Shown: in pieces, positions 1 to 9,845 of the stretch
How positions within the stretch are numbered: the stretch's first letter is position 1
How the letters are laid out: each line of letters begins with the position of its first letter
DNA from: Perkinsus marinus ATCC 50983
Lineage: Eukaryota; Perkinsozoa; Perkinsida; Perkinsidae
Assembly (NCBI RefSeq): GCF_000006405.1
Contig: NW_003216874.1
Span: 161,896 to 185,846, forward strand
Direction of reading: 5' to 3'
Length of the DNA stretch: 23,951 nt
Program-made: the position numbers and the translations under genes
Notes under the pieces: model-generated
What the model was told of the DNA's origin: nothing
What the model saw: only the letters and a program-made list of their open reading frames with translations
Databases searched by the model: none

Positions 1-32
1 ATGTCACAAAGTGACTTGATGGTATAAATGAT

Positions 33-1650
33 GAGGAAAGGCAGATAGGGAGAAGGATGATGTACTCTTACTAAGATAATAGTAATAATACTACTACCAC
101 TTTGGGGGGAGGGAGTACTTTGGTCATAATCATTTATTAGATATTAGAGGAGAAGATGAGGAGATTAGAGCTAGTGATGAAGGAGAAGGTGAATGATAAG
201 GTGGTGTGTGATAGAGAGATAAGGCGGCTTAGGGAGGATCTAAAGAGGATTAATAAGAGTAATAAAAGGAGGTAGTACTAGGATTATGATGATAATGATT
301 ATGATGCTTAGGAATAGGGGAGTATAGGGATAAGGTTGATAGTGTAAATAGAGATATGAAGGATGTTCAAGGGAGAGTACTTGATAGCTTGTCTAAGAAG
401 GAGGAGGATATAGGTAGGAGTAGTCGGCCCGCCTCTCCCCCACTTTACAGTGTATATGTACTACTGCTGATGCTGCTGCTAATAGGTGTAGTATATAAGG
501 CGGTAGATGGTAGTAAGGATACTGGACTGAAGTTGGAGGAGGATTTAATAGAGTGTGAGAGGCAGATGACACAATGGGAGAAGAAGCTTACTTTAGAAGA
601 GGTAATAATGATATTCAAGGAGGTCATCATATTATGATGATCATAACCGTCATCCTACTACTACTACTCTTTACTATCAGGAACTACAACAGGGTCTAGA
701 CCCAAGTGTTGGACAGTCTACTATTGGTATAATGAAGAAGGAGATGCATAGGATGGAGTTACGATACAACCAGTTATTGAGGAAACAGGAGGAGTTAGTG
801 AGGGAGATGACACGGGCTGTGGAGAAGAGGGATATTATTGAGTTCAAGTTTAAGGGGGATGATGGAGATCAAAGAGCTAATAGGATTAAAAAGGATATGA
901 ATATTAATAGGAACTTAACTGGGCTACAAAGGAAGTTAGCGGTAGGATCCAGCAAGGGGGTGTGTCAATAGAGGTACTGATGATGATAATCATCATCATG
1001 GTAGGCTATTACTGAGGCCACTAGTCTTGCTGATGTCGATATTAAGGAAAAGGAGGGGAGAATAATGAATACTGGAGAGGATATTAGAGATCTAGCCACA
1101 GTCCTTGATAATAATGATGGGGAGATTGAGCAAGTATTGGCTAAGGTAATAGTACGATGATAATAGTAGTAGTAGATTGGCATTGGATAATCCCAGGTAT
1201 GCGGGAATGTTGTGAGGAAAGGGAGGCAGTTTGCAGAAGTTGTTGGGATACAACATGAGACAAGACGACTCGAGAAAAGGGCCAATAATGGTAGGATAAG
1301 CCAACACTCAAGCGGTAGAGAGGAAGAAGGTAGTAGTAATAGTCGAGTTCCAATACATATAGTAGGTATGCTGTGCTGTGTAGATGGTGTAGAAAGAAGA
1401 TTCTCCACTCAAGGGCGGGGGCAACAACAACAACAGCTCGAGTCGTTGAATGATAGCGTACACAGTATATTGTTGGAGGCTGCTGATAAGTAGTAGTAGT
1501 ATTGAGTGGTTGAGGATAGGTGTGTGAGTAGAGGATCAGATACCTGCATTAAGGGAGGTATGGTCAGAACTAATCGATTGGTCCATGCATATTAGAGACA
1601 TTATAAACGATCATCATCATGTAGCATCATCATCATCATCATCATGATAA
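33..1650 (+). CDS. CCDC40: CCDC40/FAP172-like axonemal coiled-coil protein, 3' part, multi-exon
   Basis: CCDC40 works with CCDC39 as the 96-nm ruler that positions dynein arms and radial spokes on cilia and flagella. The core exon (681-941) encodes a charged coiled coil with MKKEMHRMELRYNQLLRKQE followed by LVREMTRAVEKRD, matching the family signature as I remember it (EIHRM..R...L.RQQE..I..ME.AV.RRE). Upstream, ECERQMTQWEKKLTLEE joins in phase 0 across an intron at 602-680 to ELQQGLDPSVGQS, also CCDC40-like. Proposed introns, all GT-AG: 62-140, 259-311, 414-506, 602-680, 942-1004, 1146-1196; each keeps the frame. Downstream joins, including QQQQLESLNDSVHSILLEA (ending 1490) and a last open stretch near 1535-1640, are less certain. 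The 5' end lies outside the window or in unresolved exons. A translated hydrophobic stretch at about 450-500 falls inside a predicted intron, so it is probably not a membrane helix. The sense strand is strongly purine-rich. The family call is fairly firm; the exon map is inference. Confidence 0.6.
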
Positions 1651-2500
1651 TGACGATCTCGTCGTACTATGATAATCTTGAGTTCAGTCAGTCACTTCGG
1701 GGAGGATATGTCAATGTATAGTCCCTCTTAGCTAACCAGAACAGGCTCCCTTGGGGTAATAGTTGAGCACTATGTAACAGCAGACGGGATGACTCTCAAA
1801 GTGAAGATTTGAGAGTGGGGCAAAGCTTGAGGACATCAGTCCGGGGACCGATTTGGAAGATTAATCGTGAAGATTGATCCCGGGATCGATCACAGAACAA
1901 CCCTACGCGAAACTTGAAACCTTACAATTTCTGCAGTTACTTGAACTTTGCGCAAAGTGCTTGCCGAAAGGAGCAAATTCGCTACGAAGAGTAAAAAAAT
2001 GACAAATTGATCCTGGATCACATCTATGCTATACCATCTTCTTAATCACTGTATCACAATTCCTAATAAAGTAGCATTAACTTTCCTCTACGCAGATCCT
2101 TAGATTGTATACCATGTACATCATCGTAGATCGTGCTTTCTGTTGTGGGAGGACTCTGCGTAGTGAGCAAGTCTCAGAGGCACAGCTGTTGACGTGAGCG
2201 ACTTGGTCAATTTCTAGCGTTCAAACGGCAGGTAAGCGCAGGGCATCATCCTCCACTACCGGATGGTGAGTGTTACCATAGTCCTGAATGTGGTCTGCAT
2301 CGTTTTATCCCGAGGTGTGGAATTATAGCTACTACTCCGCGCCTATGCGTTATATGAAACTTGAGATTTTTTACAAAAAGATGGTTCAACGCTGGCACGG
2401 CGCGTTTGAAATCGTCCTTCCAATTGCGTTCAGTTAGGAACCACTCAGGCCGCTAAGGAGTTCCACAGCGAGGGCCCTAATCCACCGACGATAGTTAGAT
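1650..2500. other. Non-coding interval with inverted repeats
   Basis: No convincing frame was found on either strand. It begins with CAT-rich simple sequence (1610-1650) at the end of the coiled-coil gene. Two compact inverted repeats are visible: ACTCTCAAA at 1792-1800 pairing with TTTGAGAGT at 1808-1816 over a 7-nt loop, and the 12-bp palindrome GATCCCGGGATC at 1876-1887. An AATAAA-like signal (cctaataaag) lies near 2063-2072. This may be the 3' UTR and terminator region of the upstream gene, but the sequence does not prove it. Confidence 0.4.
1792..1816. repeat. Perfect 9-bp-stem inverted repeat
   Basis: ACTCTCAAA (1792-1800) and TTTGAGAGT (1808-1816) are exact reverse complements separated by gtgaaga. 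The repeat lies about 150 bp after the last likely exon of the coiled-coil gene. It could form a hairpin in RNA. Its role is unknown. Confidence 0.6.
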
Positions 2501-2502
2501 GG

Positions 2503-2997
2503 TTAGACGATGGTTAAATCGCTATTCTCCTTCGAAACCACCAACTGATACCCGTGTTTTTTGCTCTTCAGCCGAGTGGAGCTATGAGTATTACAGGAAT
2601 GATTGTCTATCAGTATAAAACGCGACACTAGGGATGGAGGGCCATCTCTGAGGACTACTACTTTATAGAGCCAAGACATCATCCCCACAAATCGGCGCCA
2701 CGCCAGGCTAGGCAGCGTACATCCAGTAAGCTCGATGAAACGATCTTGACACGCGTCAAGTCTCTTCAGTTGAGCATCGGGGGCATGGATGAAGCCGGGC
2801 AAACCATATTCGAGAAGTATTGTACTGTATTGCCAACTGTATTGTTTGAATCATCTCGCGAGTTGAGAAGTGTCCAAGTAGGGTTGTAGCCGTAGTAGCT
2901 GTGCAGTTTTCACGGAGACCTACCTCAAAACGTAATCAAAGTGGTTGGACATGGACAGAGCAGCATCCAACCTGAGACCAAGTAGGACGGCACATTC
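2503..2997 (-). mobile_element. LINE reverse transcriptase remnant (thumb and post-RT region)
   Basis: Reading the minus strand from 2997 downward in one frame gives a LINE-like thumb segment, LLGLRLDAALSMSNHFDYVL, then ILLEYGLPGF, QLKRLDACQDRFIELTG, LPSLAWRRF and WLYKVV. This reproduces the usual order after the polymerase core of CR1/Jockey-type LINEs (YLGV.LD...H..YV; LLYG; L.RLD..Q.R...L.G; LPSL..RR.....LYK). The frame carries two in-frame stops in its upstream part, so the copy is dead. No endonuclease or catalytic palm was found upstream, so it is 5'-truncated. It differs from the LINE family at 11760-20345. The subfamily is inferred from motif style only. Confidence 0.6.
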
Positions 2998-3039
2998 CTG
3001 TGGAGACTTAGGTGCTCATGAACATGACGACTCCCGGTT

Positions 3040-3264
3040 GTTGTGATTGCCCTCTTGACTCAACAAAACCATACTTCAGCCAGTAACAGGGATATAGTAA
3101 GAGATACTGATCTGATGCTCAAATATGCACCACAATATCGTAATACGTTCAAAACATCATCTAGCGAGGAGAGACAAATGCACAGCCTAGCTCAGATAAT
3201 TACACAATAATATCACAAATTACATACGGTATCCTTGTCGGAGGGAGTTCACTACATAACAGCC
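3040..3264 (-). repeat. Candidate 3' LTR of fossil element B
   Basis: On the minus strand the sequence downstream of the integrase part reads TTTTAGGGGGC then TGTTATGTAGTGAAC, the usual look of a polypurine tract abutting an LTR that begins with TG. The far end is guessed at about 3040, before the LINE remnant begins. Without a second copy in the window, the LTR call is only a suggestion. Confidence 0.3.
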
Positions 3265-3287
3265 CCCTAAAATGAGATAGCAAGCAT

Positions 3288-4450
3288 TTACATCCTCGCT
3301 GACTTCTTAGCTCGGTCAGCAGCCTCTGCAGTCCAACTCTCAGCTCGCGCACGCTTTGGAGCACGTATCTGGAGTTGCTGGTTAGTTGAGTCACTCGCAC
3401 CCGAGGACTGCGACTGTGCAGGGTCAGCTGCTACATCTTCGTCTGAATGATGACGCTTACAGTTACCAAGCCAATGAGTCTCGACACCATTTGATGTAGT
3501 TACCATCACATGACGTCCTCTCGTAGCCAACACTGGAAAAGAGCCTCGAAAGGTAGGATATAATCTATGAGCTCTCTCTGTGAAAACATAAACCATTTCA
3601 CCGGGCTTGAGGTTGCTCTCATACTTGATCACTGGCAGAGACCGTTCTCGCTGGAGAAGCCACTCCTTGACGAATACACCGAGGAGTTTTCGCCGATTCC
3701 CACCGACTGCATCAGCAACCTTCATCAAGTCAAATACGGAGTTCGGCCTTGATAATACCAATGAATCATCAGCACCCTTCATACAAGGAACTGGCAAGGT
3801 GCGACCATAAAATAGCAAGGCAGGACAAATGCCACTCTGACCGATTTCACCATGATTCACCAGCCACTCAACTTGCTCCAAGACCAACTCGTCATGCCAG
3901 TCTGAGCCACCATCACTAAGGACGAACTTCCTCAAAGCTTCCAATATTATCCTATGCCGTCGTTCATAATAACCTGCTTCAGGATGATTACTGGGATGTA
4001 TATTCCAAGATATGCCCACACTCTCAGCCCAAGACTGAACCAATCTTGACGAGAATTCACCATCAGTTTAACATACCCTTGGAAATCCACAACGCATGAA
4101 AATCAAAGTCATCCCTCATACTAAGGACTCCGCCTTAGTATCAGGAACGATTTGAAAGTCACAGTAGGCAGTATACCAGCAAGTACAGGTTAAGAGCTTT
4201 CCCCTGAACCAACATGAAGGGCATCTACTCCTACACGTTGCCATGTCGCCGCCATACCCTCCACAGGACGACGAGTACCGTATGGAGCCAGTTCTCGGCC
4301 TTGTTTCGAAGCAGTCACTTGACATACACCACAAGCTTGACAGACATAACGACAGAGGTTCCCCATCTTCGGAAACCAACACCAATCCGAGAGCAGAAAC
4401 TTCAGCTGTCTCGAGTTAGCATGACAGTCTGCATGCGCTTGCATCACCAA
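3288..4450 (-). pseudogene. Integrase part of fossil element B
   Basis: The zinc-binding segment (about 4450-4290) shows the HHCC layout, with HADCH followed by CQACGVC. The catalytic part follows, with VDALHVG and, further on, HPEAGYYERRHRI, and then a chromodomain-free, Lys/Arg-rich tail (KRARAE, AKKSARM). The protein class inserts retroelement cDNA into chromosomes. It lies at the downstream end of the minus-strand element, as expected for Ty3-type pol. Fossil. Confidence 0.7.
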
Positions 4451-4789
4451 TTCCTTCCTGACGTCGACAGGCAGTACAGGTTGCTTAACAATACTACCCA
4501 AAGCATTGAACCTTTGGACCCGGAAAACAACTCCATCATCATCTTTGATGAAGCCGCTACCTTCGGCAAGAGCTTGAACCTCAGCACATGTCTGCTGAGC
4601 TTCCCTGACTGCATCTAGGTCACAGTAACGGGGACACTGAAATGGTTCAATTGCTATATCGTCATCATCATCACCAAGCACATCCAATGTCTCAGAATAA
4701 AACTCACCAATAGCGTCTTCTTGTAAAAGAGTACTTGAGATATTCAGAGGATCAACCTCAGTGACATCACCAGAGGCAAGATCCTGTGG

Positions 4790-6660
4790 TAGGACCCTTG
4801 CCATGGAATCCACAAGCTTAACCACTGAAAGACGAGGCACCCACAATGTAGCATCAGCTGTCCGATGGTATTCAGTTATCATCCTAAGATCCAGCTCGGT
4901 AGCCGCATGATCAGCTTCTAGAGTATGCCAATACCGACCACCAACAGTGTTAGCATTATCACCAATCATCACAACAGGAGAGGTGCATAGAGGAAGGAAC
5001 CTATTCAGAGCTAACAACTGTGCTTTACGTTCACGGGAAGTTGAAGAGCGAATCATATCCTCGTCCGTCACTAAACCACCATCGAGAGAGAGCGGGAGTA
5101 GCATACATACCTCATCATCGACCAGCTCTAGAGATATTTCAGAGCACATATTAATGGCCAACCCATCAAGAGCGAGATGCCAGCCTTATAGCTCGGGGAC
5201 CAATATCCGCAATCTCACTCTTCTTGATTATGATAAGTTGAAACATGATGGCAGCCCAGGCATCCTTATTACAATCAACCATTATGGCCGTGCCAGCCTC
5301 TTGACAGCCCTCTCCATTACCAAGGACGTAGAGGCGAACCAGCCCCGATAAATAGTAACGAGCAAGCTCCTTCACCAAAGATGTTGCCTTCGAGCTCCTA
5401 GGATCTAGTCGTAGGATCTAGACTTTTTTTGCTTGGAGAACACTATCCCTATCTCCGCCTCCTAACAGAGTATCATCCTGAAAATGGATCAGTCTCACGG
5501 CTAGTCCCATTTTCTTACAGATGATACGGGCCTCTTCCAAAACCGACCCCACCACCCTTGAAAATAGGACCGGGCTGTATCGCCATCCTTGTGGTAATAC
5601 AGTATACACCCATAGACACTCCACACCATTGGCATCAATAGTCCTACATGCAAAGAGAGGCCAAAGGTCATCATCCAAATGAACGGATGAGAAGGCATCA
5701 CTTAGGTCAATCTTAACTTTCTCATCGATGGCGGCCGCAATCGCAAAATGCTCAGAGCCCCATCCTGAGATTGAGTAACCTCACCACTCCTCCTAGGAAT
5801 TGATGCGACATCAGATTTCATAACCCACACATAGCCACCCGGTTTATCAGGAGCCGTTTTCGGAACCAGTTGCATAGCATTAAGTCTTCTAAGATCCAAG
5901 TTCACTCTAAAACGGGCCTTAATCTGTTCATCACTCATCGAGCAGATATCGGACTGAGTCAGTGATGAGTCCTTAGAACCAGGCTCCTTATCAACCAAGA
6001 CTACCTCGTTGATCACCATAGCCTCCTTGAAAGTTGCCGCTCCAAATTTCTTCTCATTAGCTGCAATACAGAGCCTTCGGTGGATCGCTATCTCTCGAGT
6101 GCGGCTACGCTTCCGCCTGGACTCAGTAAATGGCATCACCGAGATACCACTGAGGGCAGGACACGAGACAGTAAACCCTGACTCACTATGATAAATGAAG
6201 CATTTGTCCCTTACATCGAGAGGATGCAGAACATCAAGCTTATCACCATTCCCATCAAGCAATGCAATCTGGGCCAAACCAGAGCTCATACCGGGTTCAT
6301 CACCAAGACATTCTATCAGTTTCGGTTTCAGATCCACTGAGCGCTTAATAGTCTCAATGCCTATTATAAAATCCGGCGACAGCCCCTCAATAACTTTGAC
6401 CTCAACATCATCCACAATTACATGCTTGACCTCGTCCTCAATATTCACACTAAAAGCACCCAAAAACTCGAGCATAATCTCCATTACCAAAGGTCACATT
6501 ACCACATGGATCAAGATGGCCGTCAAGTATTTCTTCTTTGACCATATCCTTGAACACATTTGCATTCATATAAGCAGATCCATGGCCACCAGTATCAAGT
6601 AGAGCTGGAAGTCTGGCAGCATAGCCATGTAATCCCTCCACTTGACGAATCACCAACCTT
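4790..6660 (-). pseudogene. Protease, reverse transcriptase and RNase H parts of fossil element B
   Basis: The protease segment carries LPALLDTGGHGSAYM (around 6620). The RT begins with ARFRVNLDLRRLNAM (around 5920), continues through YTVLPQGWRYSPVLFSRVVG (around 5590) and reaches FQDDTLLGG (around 5480). The RNase H segment holds SSTSRERKAQLLALNRFLP and MIGDNANTV (around 5060-4940). A long acidic linker (4790-4620) precedes the integrase. Part order and spacing follow the Ty3-type plan. Decayed copy. Confidence 0.65.
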
Positions 6661-6729
6661 ACAGTACAAGCACTCTCCTGCAAGGGCCAGAACATCATTA
6701 ACATGCCCAACATAACTACAATGCCAGCA

Positions 6730-7640
6730 CCTGAGAGGCCCTCTAGATCGAGTGGGTCTCTCTCCTTTCACCTCAGATGAAGAGTTCTTCGCCACCTCCA
6801 AAGTAGCATTAATCGTCGGCGGTGATACCGTAGCTCCAAGATCTCCTGCTTCATCGGCAACAGCATTCACTGAAGAGTCAATGTTTGCATTCTCCCAAAG
6901 ACTGAGCACAGAGAACAACTCGTTTACATCTCTTATGTGAGAGTAGGTAGCCTTGACTGCTTTCTGGTAATTGGGCTTCAGACCCTTAACGAACTTATCC
7001 AAGATCTCATCCTGTGTAATCGTAAGGCCAATACATTTACCCTCCATAACACCTTCTCGTAGTCTACCAATGTAGTCGCCAATGAGCTCTTTCTACTCTG
7101 TTGTTTAACCTGCGACAGACGATTTCGGTAGCGAATACTATCATTCGTTACGTCAAAGGCCGAACGCAAAAAGGTCTCAGCAGCAGCTAGTCTACTCTCT
7201 ATAGCACCTTCAAGTAAAAGATGCCTTTCTTCAAGCATATCAGCGAGCTCGCTCTTGACACTGGGAGAGACTCTCTCCCACTGGGAGAGACTCTCTCCCA
7301 CTGGGAGAGAGGCACTTGAGTAGAAACCTCCAACAGTTATCCAAGGAAAGACCATACAGTTTACAAGTTTGCAGCCATTCCTTGAGAAAGAGAGATATGG
7401 GTCTTGGATCACTCCGTCCAGAGAACACCTTCCCACCTGCAGGTAACGGTAGAGAAGATGTCACTCCCATAGATCGCACATTACTAGCTTCATCAGCCGA
7501 GGACTGCTTATCAAAATGATAATCGGCAATACTAGCAGTGTCACCACGGCTCGAGTCTGAACGAGCAACAACATCGGGAATACGAGCATGATATCTGTAT
7601 CCACCAGTAAATTGTCCTTGTTGTGAAATACTCCTACCTA
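6730..7640 (-). pseudogene. Gag-like part of fossil element B
   Basis: The minus-strand frames upstream of the protease part encode a Ser/Asp-rich N-terminal section (SLPLPAGGKVFSGRSDPRPI), an aromatic helix-like section (LFLKEWLQTCKLYGLSLDN), and a later section with ILDKFVKGLKPNYQKAVKA, typical of capsid-like gag folds. A short Cys/His cluster (CWHCSYVGHV, around 6720) resembles a nucleocapsid zinc knuckle. It contains a tandem palindromic repeat at 7255-7311. Family assignment rests on position and style. Confidence 0.5.
7255..7311. repeat. 20-bp palindromic tandem repeat, about 2.5-3 units
   Basis: The unit ctgggagagactctctccca is repeated back to back (7261-7280, 7281-7300, then half a unit to 7310), with a further partial match just upstream. 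Each unit boundary forms a near-perfect palindrome (CTCTCCCA/CTGGGAGAG), so the array can fold into alternative hairpins. It lies inside the gag-like part of fossil element B and is probably a replication-slippage expansion. Confidence 0.8.
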
Positions 7641-7666
7641 AATACTCCTAGAATAGCCCAGCATGA

Positions 7667-7869
7667 TTGAGTTGCATAACGATTTGGGTCGGTCAAAAGG
7701 GTCCGGAAATTCTCGTGCGCCCATAACATAACAATGGATGATGAAACGGTTCTGAAACGGTGTCAATCGATTTTCACTCTCATTATCAGTACACCCTCCA
7801 AAGATCATTGATAAACTCTCCTTATTGAGCAAGTTACCTCAAAAAAGGTGATTTGCATAACGGTTTGGT
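7667..7869 (+). mobile_element. Possible small retroposed insert flanked by 22-bp direct repeats
   Basis: The sequence tgagttgcataacgatttgg (from 7667) recurs as tgatttgcataacggtttgg (from 7848); over 22 bp about 19 positions agree. The 160 bp between them (7689-7847) carries no recognisable coding domain, and on the plus strand ends in an A6 tract (cctcaaaaaagg) directly before the second repeat. Direct repeats plus a terminal A tract are what LINE-mobilised SINEs or processed copies leave. The insert lies at the junction between fossil elements A and B. No tRNA-like A or B box was recognised in it, so its source is unknown. Confidence 0.35.
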
Positions 7870-8572
7870 TGGCACTGTAGTGGAGCGCTGATATACTTCA
7901 CATTTTCTTACAAAGACCTTACAGTCTTTGCGCAATGTAGGCCATCAATAAGCTTGTTGCACCATACCGGACAACAACTGTGCAGAGCCATGAATCCCAT
8001 ATTCATGAGACTCTGCCAAAATAGTTGAGCGAAGACCACCACAATCAGGCAACACAGCTTGTTTGATAACAGGCTCATTAGCCCGCCCTCGACCTAGATG
8101 AAATAAGCAGTCCTTCTCCATCAAGAACTCTCGACTTTCTTAGTGTTCCTTCTCACAGGAAACACGAATATCGGCCAACTGCTCGTCTTCCTTTTGCAGC
8201 GACGACAACCACGACAGGGCATCTTCATAGCTGGGTTGGCCTGAGAAGGTCACGAAAATAGAATGCATTTTGTCGTCTGAAACAACTGAGCAGCCATAGA
8301 TATCATTCACTTCTTCTTTCGTCATATCATCCACTTTTAGTTGTCCGGAGAAATCGTTGACGTCAACAGGCGCGATCTCCACGTCACTGATCATACCATC
8401 AGCAGAACCACCAGCAGCCAACTTTCGGGCAGACATATCTGTTCAACAAAGAGCATCCCCTTCACGAGGCAACCATACACATTTATCAACATAAGCTTCG
8501 AAAAGCCCCCAACGTTTAATCCACACCAGCGTACGGTTCAGAAGCATAGCCAAAGTCACCCTGAACATCTCG

Positions 8573-9787
8573 TTAAGTCTTACAAAAATTAGCATTATCA
8601 TGCGAACTAATAACATGGTCCCCACGCAGGGCATCCAGGTTCTCAGATGCACACTGCAGCTGAGCTCCTCGCTCTCTCCACGTTGAACTTCTCAGCTGCT
8701 CCCTCTTCTTCCATACTCCACCACAGAGCCGAGCTGGAAGAACTCTATAGATCTTCCCAGTAGGAGGCATAGGGAAAAGATCATAACAAGGACTTATATC
8801 ATAAAGTCGTTCCTCAAGTTCCGGAAACAGAGCTGGACAAGCATTATCAGAGTCCACAGTCACCACTCCCAAAATACCGCCATACCATGATTCTACATTA
8901 GATTCAGCAACAATCAACGTAGCAATACAATCACCCAAATACAAAGATGTTAGATGGTACAAAGATATCACAGCATAATTATTCTGCAGATACTTCTCAG
9001 CCTTATTGAGACAGCGGAGAGCATCTTGTTCTAAGCCACCCAACCAATGACTAAACCACCAGAATACACCAGCCCATTTTCGCAAGAACTTGAGCTTAGC
9101 AAATGAGGACTTACACTTCTTGATGAAAATCTCCCATTCAGCTTCGATTTCAGCTGAAGATAAATCTCGTCGCTGTGAAGAGGGAGTAAGCAAAGGCAGC
9201 CCACTCTCACGCCCAAAAATCTGATGGCCACAGAAAACCAAATGATCAGTAACCCGCTGAACCATGGAATTCCGACATTCAAAACCATAGCTTCGTACTA
9301 CCCGTATGAGAACATCTAGAGCTTTACTCACGGCCGATGCCGTAGGTCCGGCTACTATACAATGATCTTGAAAGCTACGAAGACTACAGTCAATACTTAG
9401 CTCCTTCAAAGCCTTACGAGCTTCAATGAGCACCAATTCCACCGATCGGCCAAACAAGCCTGAAGATTGCTTATAGCCCATAGGCAATCTATTCCAAGCG
9501 AAAATCACCTCAACACCTTGGTCATCGAGCACTTGGGTAGTCATAAGTTGTTGCATCTTTTTGGAAATATACACCCGATGAAACGCATCCCGCAAATCAA
9601 TACGACCAAAGAGGGCACCATGATGACTAGAAAGAGATCCAAACAGATCATGAACGCCATACTGAGAGAGCTTACTTTCATTTTTGGTCTTAAAAGTAGG
9701 CGTAGTCGCACCAATCTTATTCGTAAAGCGCAGGTCTAAAGTAACCCTGAAATGAACCAATAATAGCTCATCATCTTCTTCATCCAA
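8573..9787 (-). pseudogene. Reverse transcriptase and RNase H parts of fossil element A
   Basis: A roughly 400-residue stretch. The RT section has HFRVTLDLRFTNK, then GRIDLRDAFHRVYIS, then FAWNRLPMGYKQSSGLFGRS, the order of fingers and palm motifs in Ty3-type RTs. After a connection of about 200 residues comes an RNase H section with STWRERGAQLQCASENLDAL and SSHDNANF. It lies directly downstream of the protease part on the same strand. Fossil. Confidence 0.7.
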
Positions 9788-9845
9788 AATACCGGGAAAG
9801 CCTTTCCACTACTCTGCACCTTTCTTCACAACTAAGACAATCTCA

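Larger units (their letters stand above)
3040..7650 (-). mobile_element. LTR retroelement fossil B (Ty3-like plan: gag-PR-RT-RNase H-IN)
   Basis: A minus-strand retroelement with parts in the order gag (about 7640-6730), aspartic protease (about 6660-6540, D-T-G type), reverse transcriptase (about 5970-5420), RNase H (about 5160-4790), and integrase with its zinc-binding and catalytic parts plus a basic C-terminal tail (about 4450-3288). That order fits Ty3/Metaviridae-type elements. It is broken, with at least five or six breaks across the polyprotein, so it is a fairly old fossil. A polypurine-like AGGGGG followed by TGTTATGTAGTG on the minus strand near 3270-3252 is a plausible start of a 3' LTR running to about 3040. 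No matching 5' LTR was found. It lies head to tail with a related element at 7870-10640. Confidence 0.7.

Noticed and set aside
445-500. Apparent membrane helix (VYVLLLMLLLIGVVYK) in a plus-strand frame
   Set aside because: It falls within a predicted GT-AG intron of the coiled-coil gene (414-506), and the family has no membrane segment.
965-1408. A 147-codon minus-strand frame rich in Leu, Ser and Tyr
   Set aside because: It is antisense to the coiled-coil exons; the YYYYY and HHH runs come from the intron triplet repeats.
1605-1660. CATCAT/ATGATG runs as a possible CRISPR-like or minisatellite array
   Set aside because: These are short simple trinucleotide runs without spacers, in an evidently eukaryotic context.
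3044-3063. Leader-like gccctcttgactcaac on the plus strand
   Set aside because: It has three or more mismatches to the leader over 16 bases and falls in the candidate LTR; with two strands searched this is plausible by chance.
6510-6530. Reverse-strand ggccatcttgatcc resembling the leader core
   Set aside because: Only about ten bases match, and they lie inside the coding part of fossil element B.
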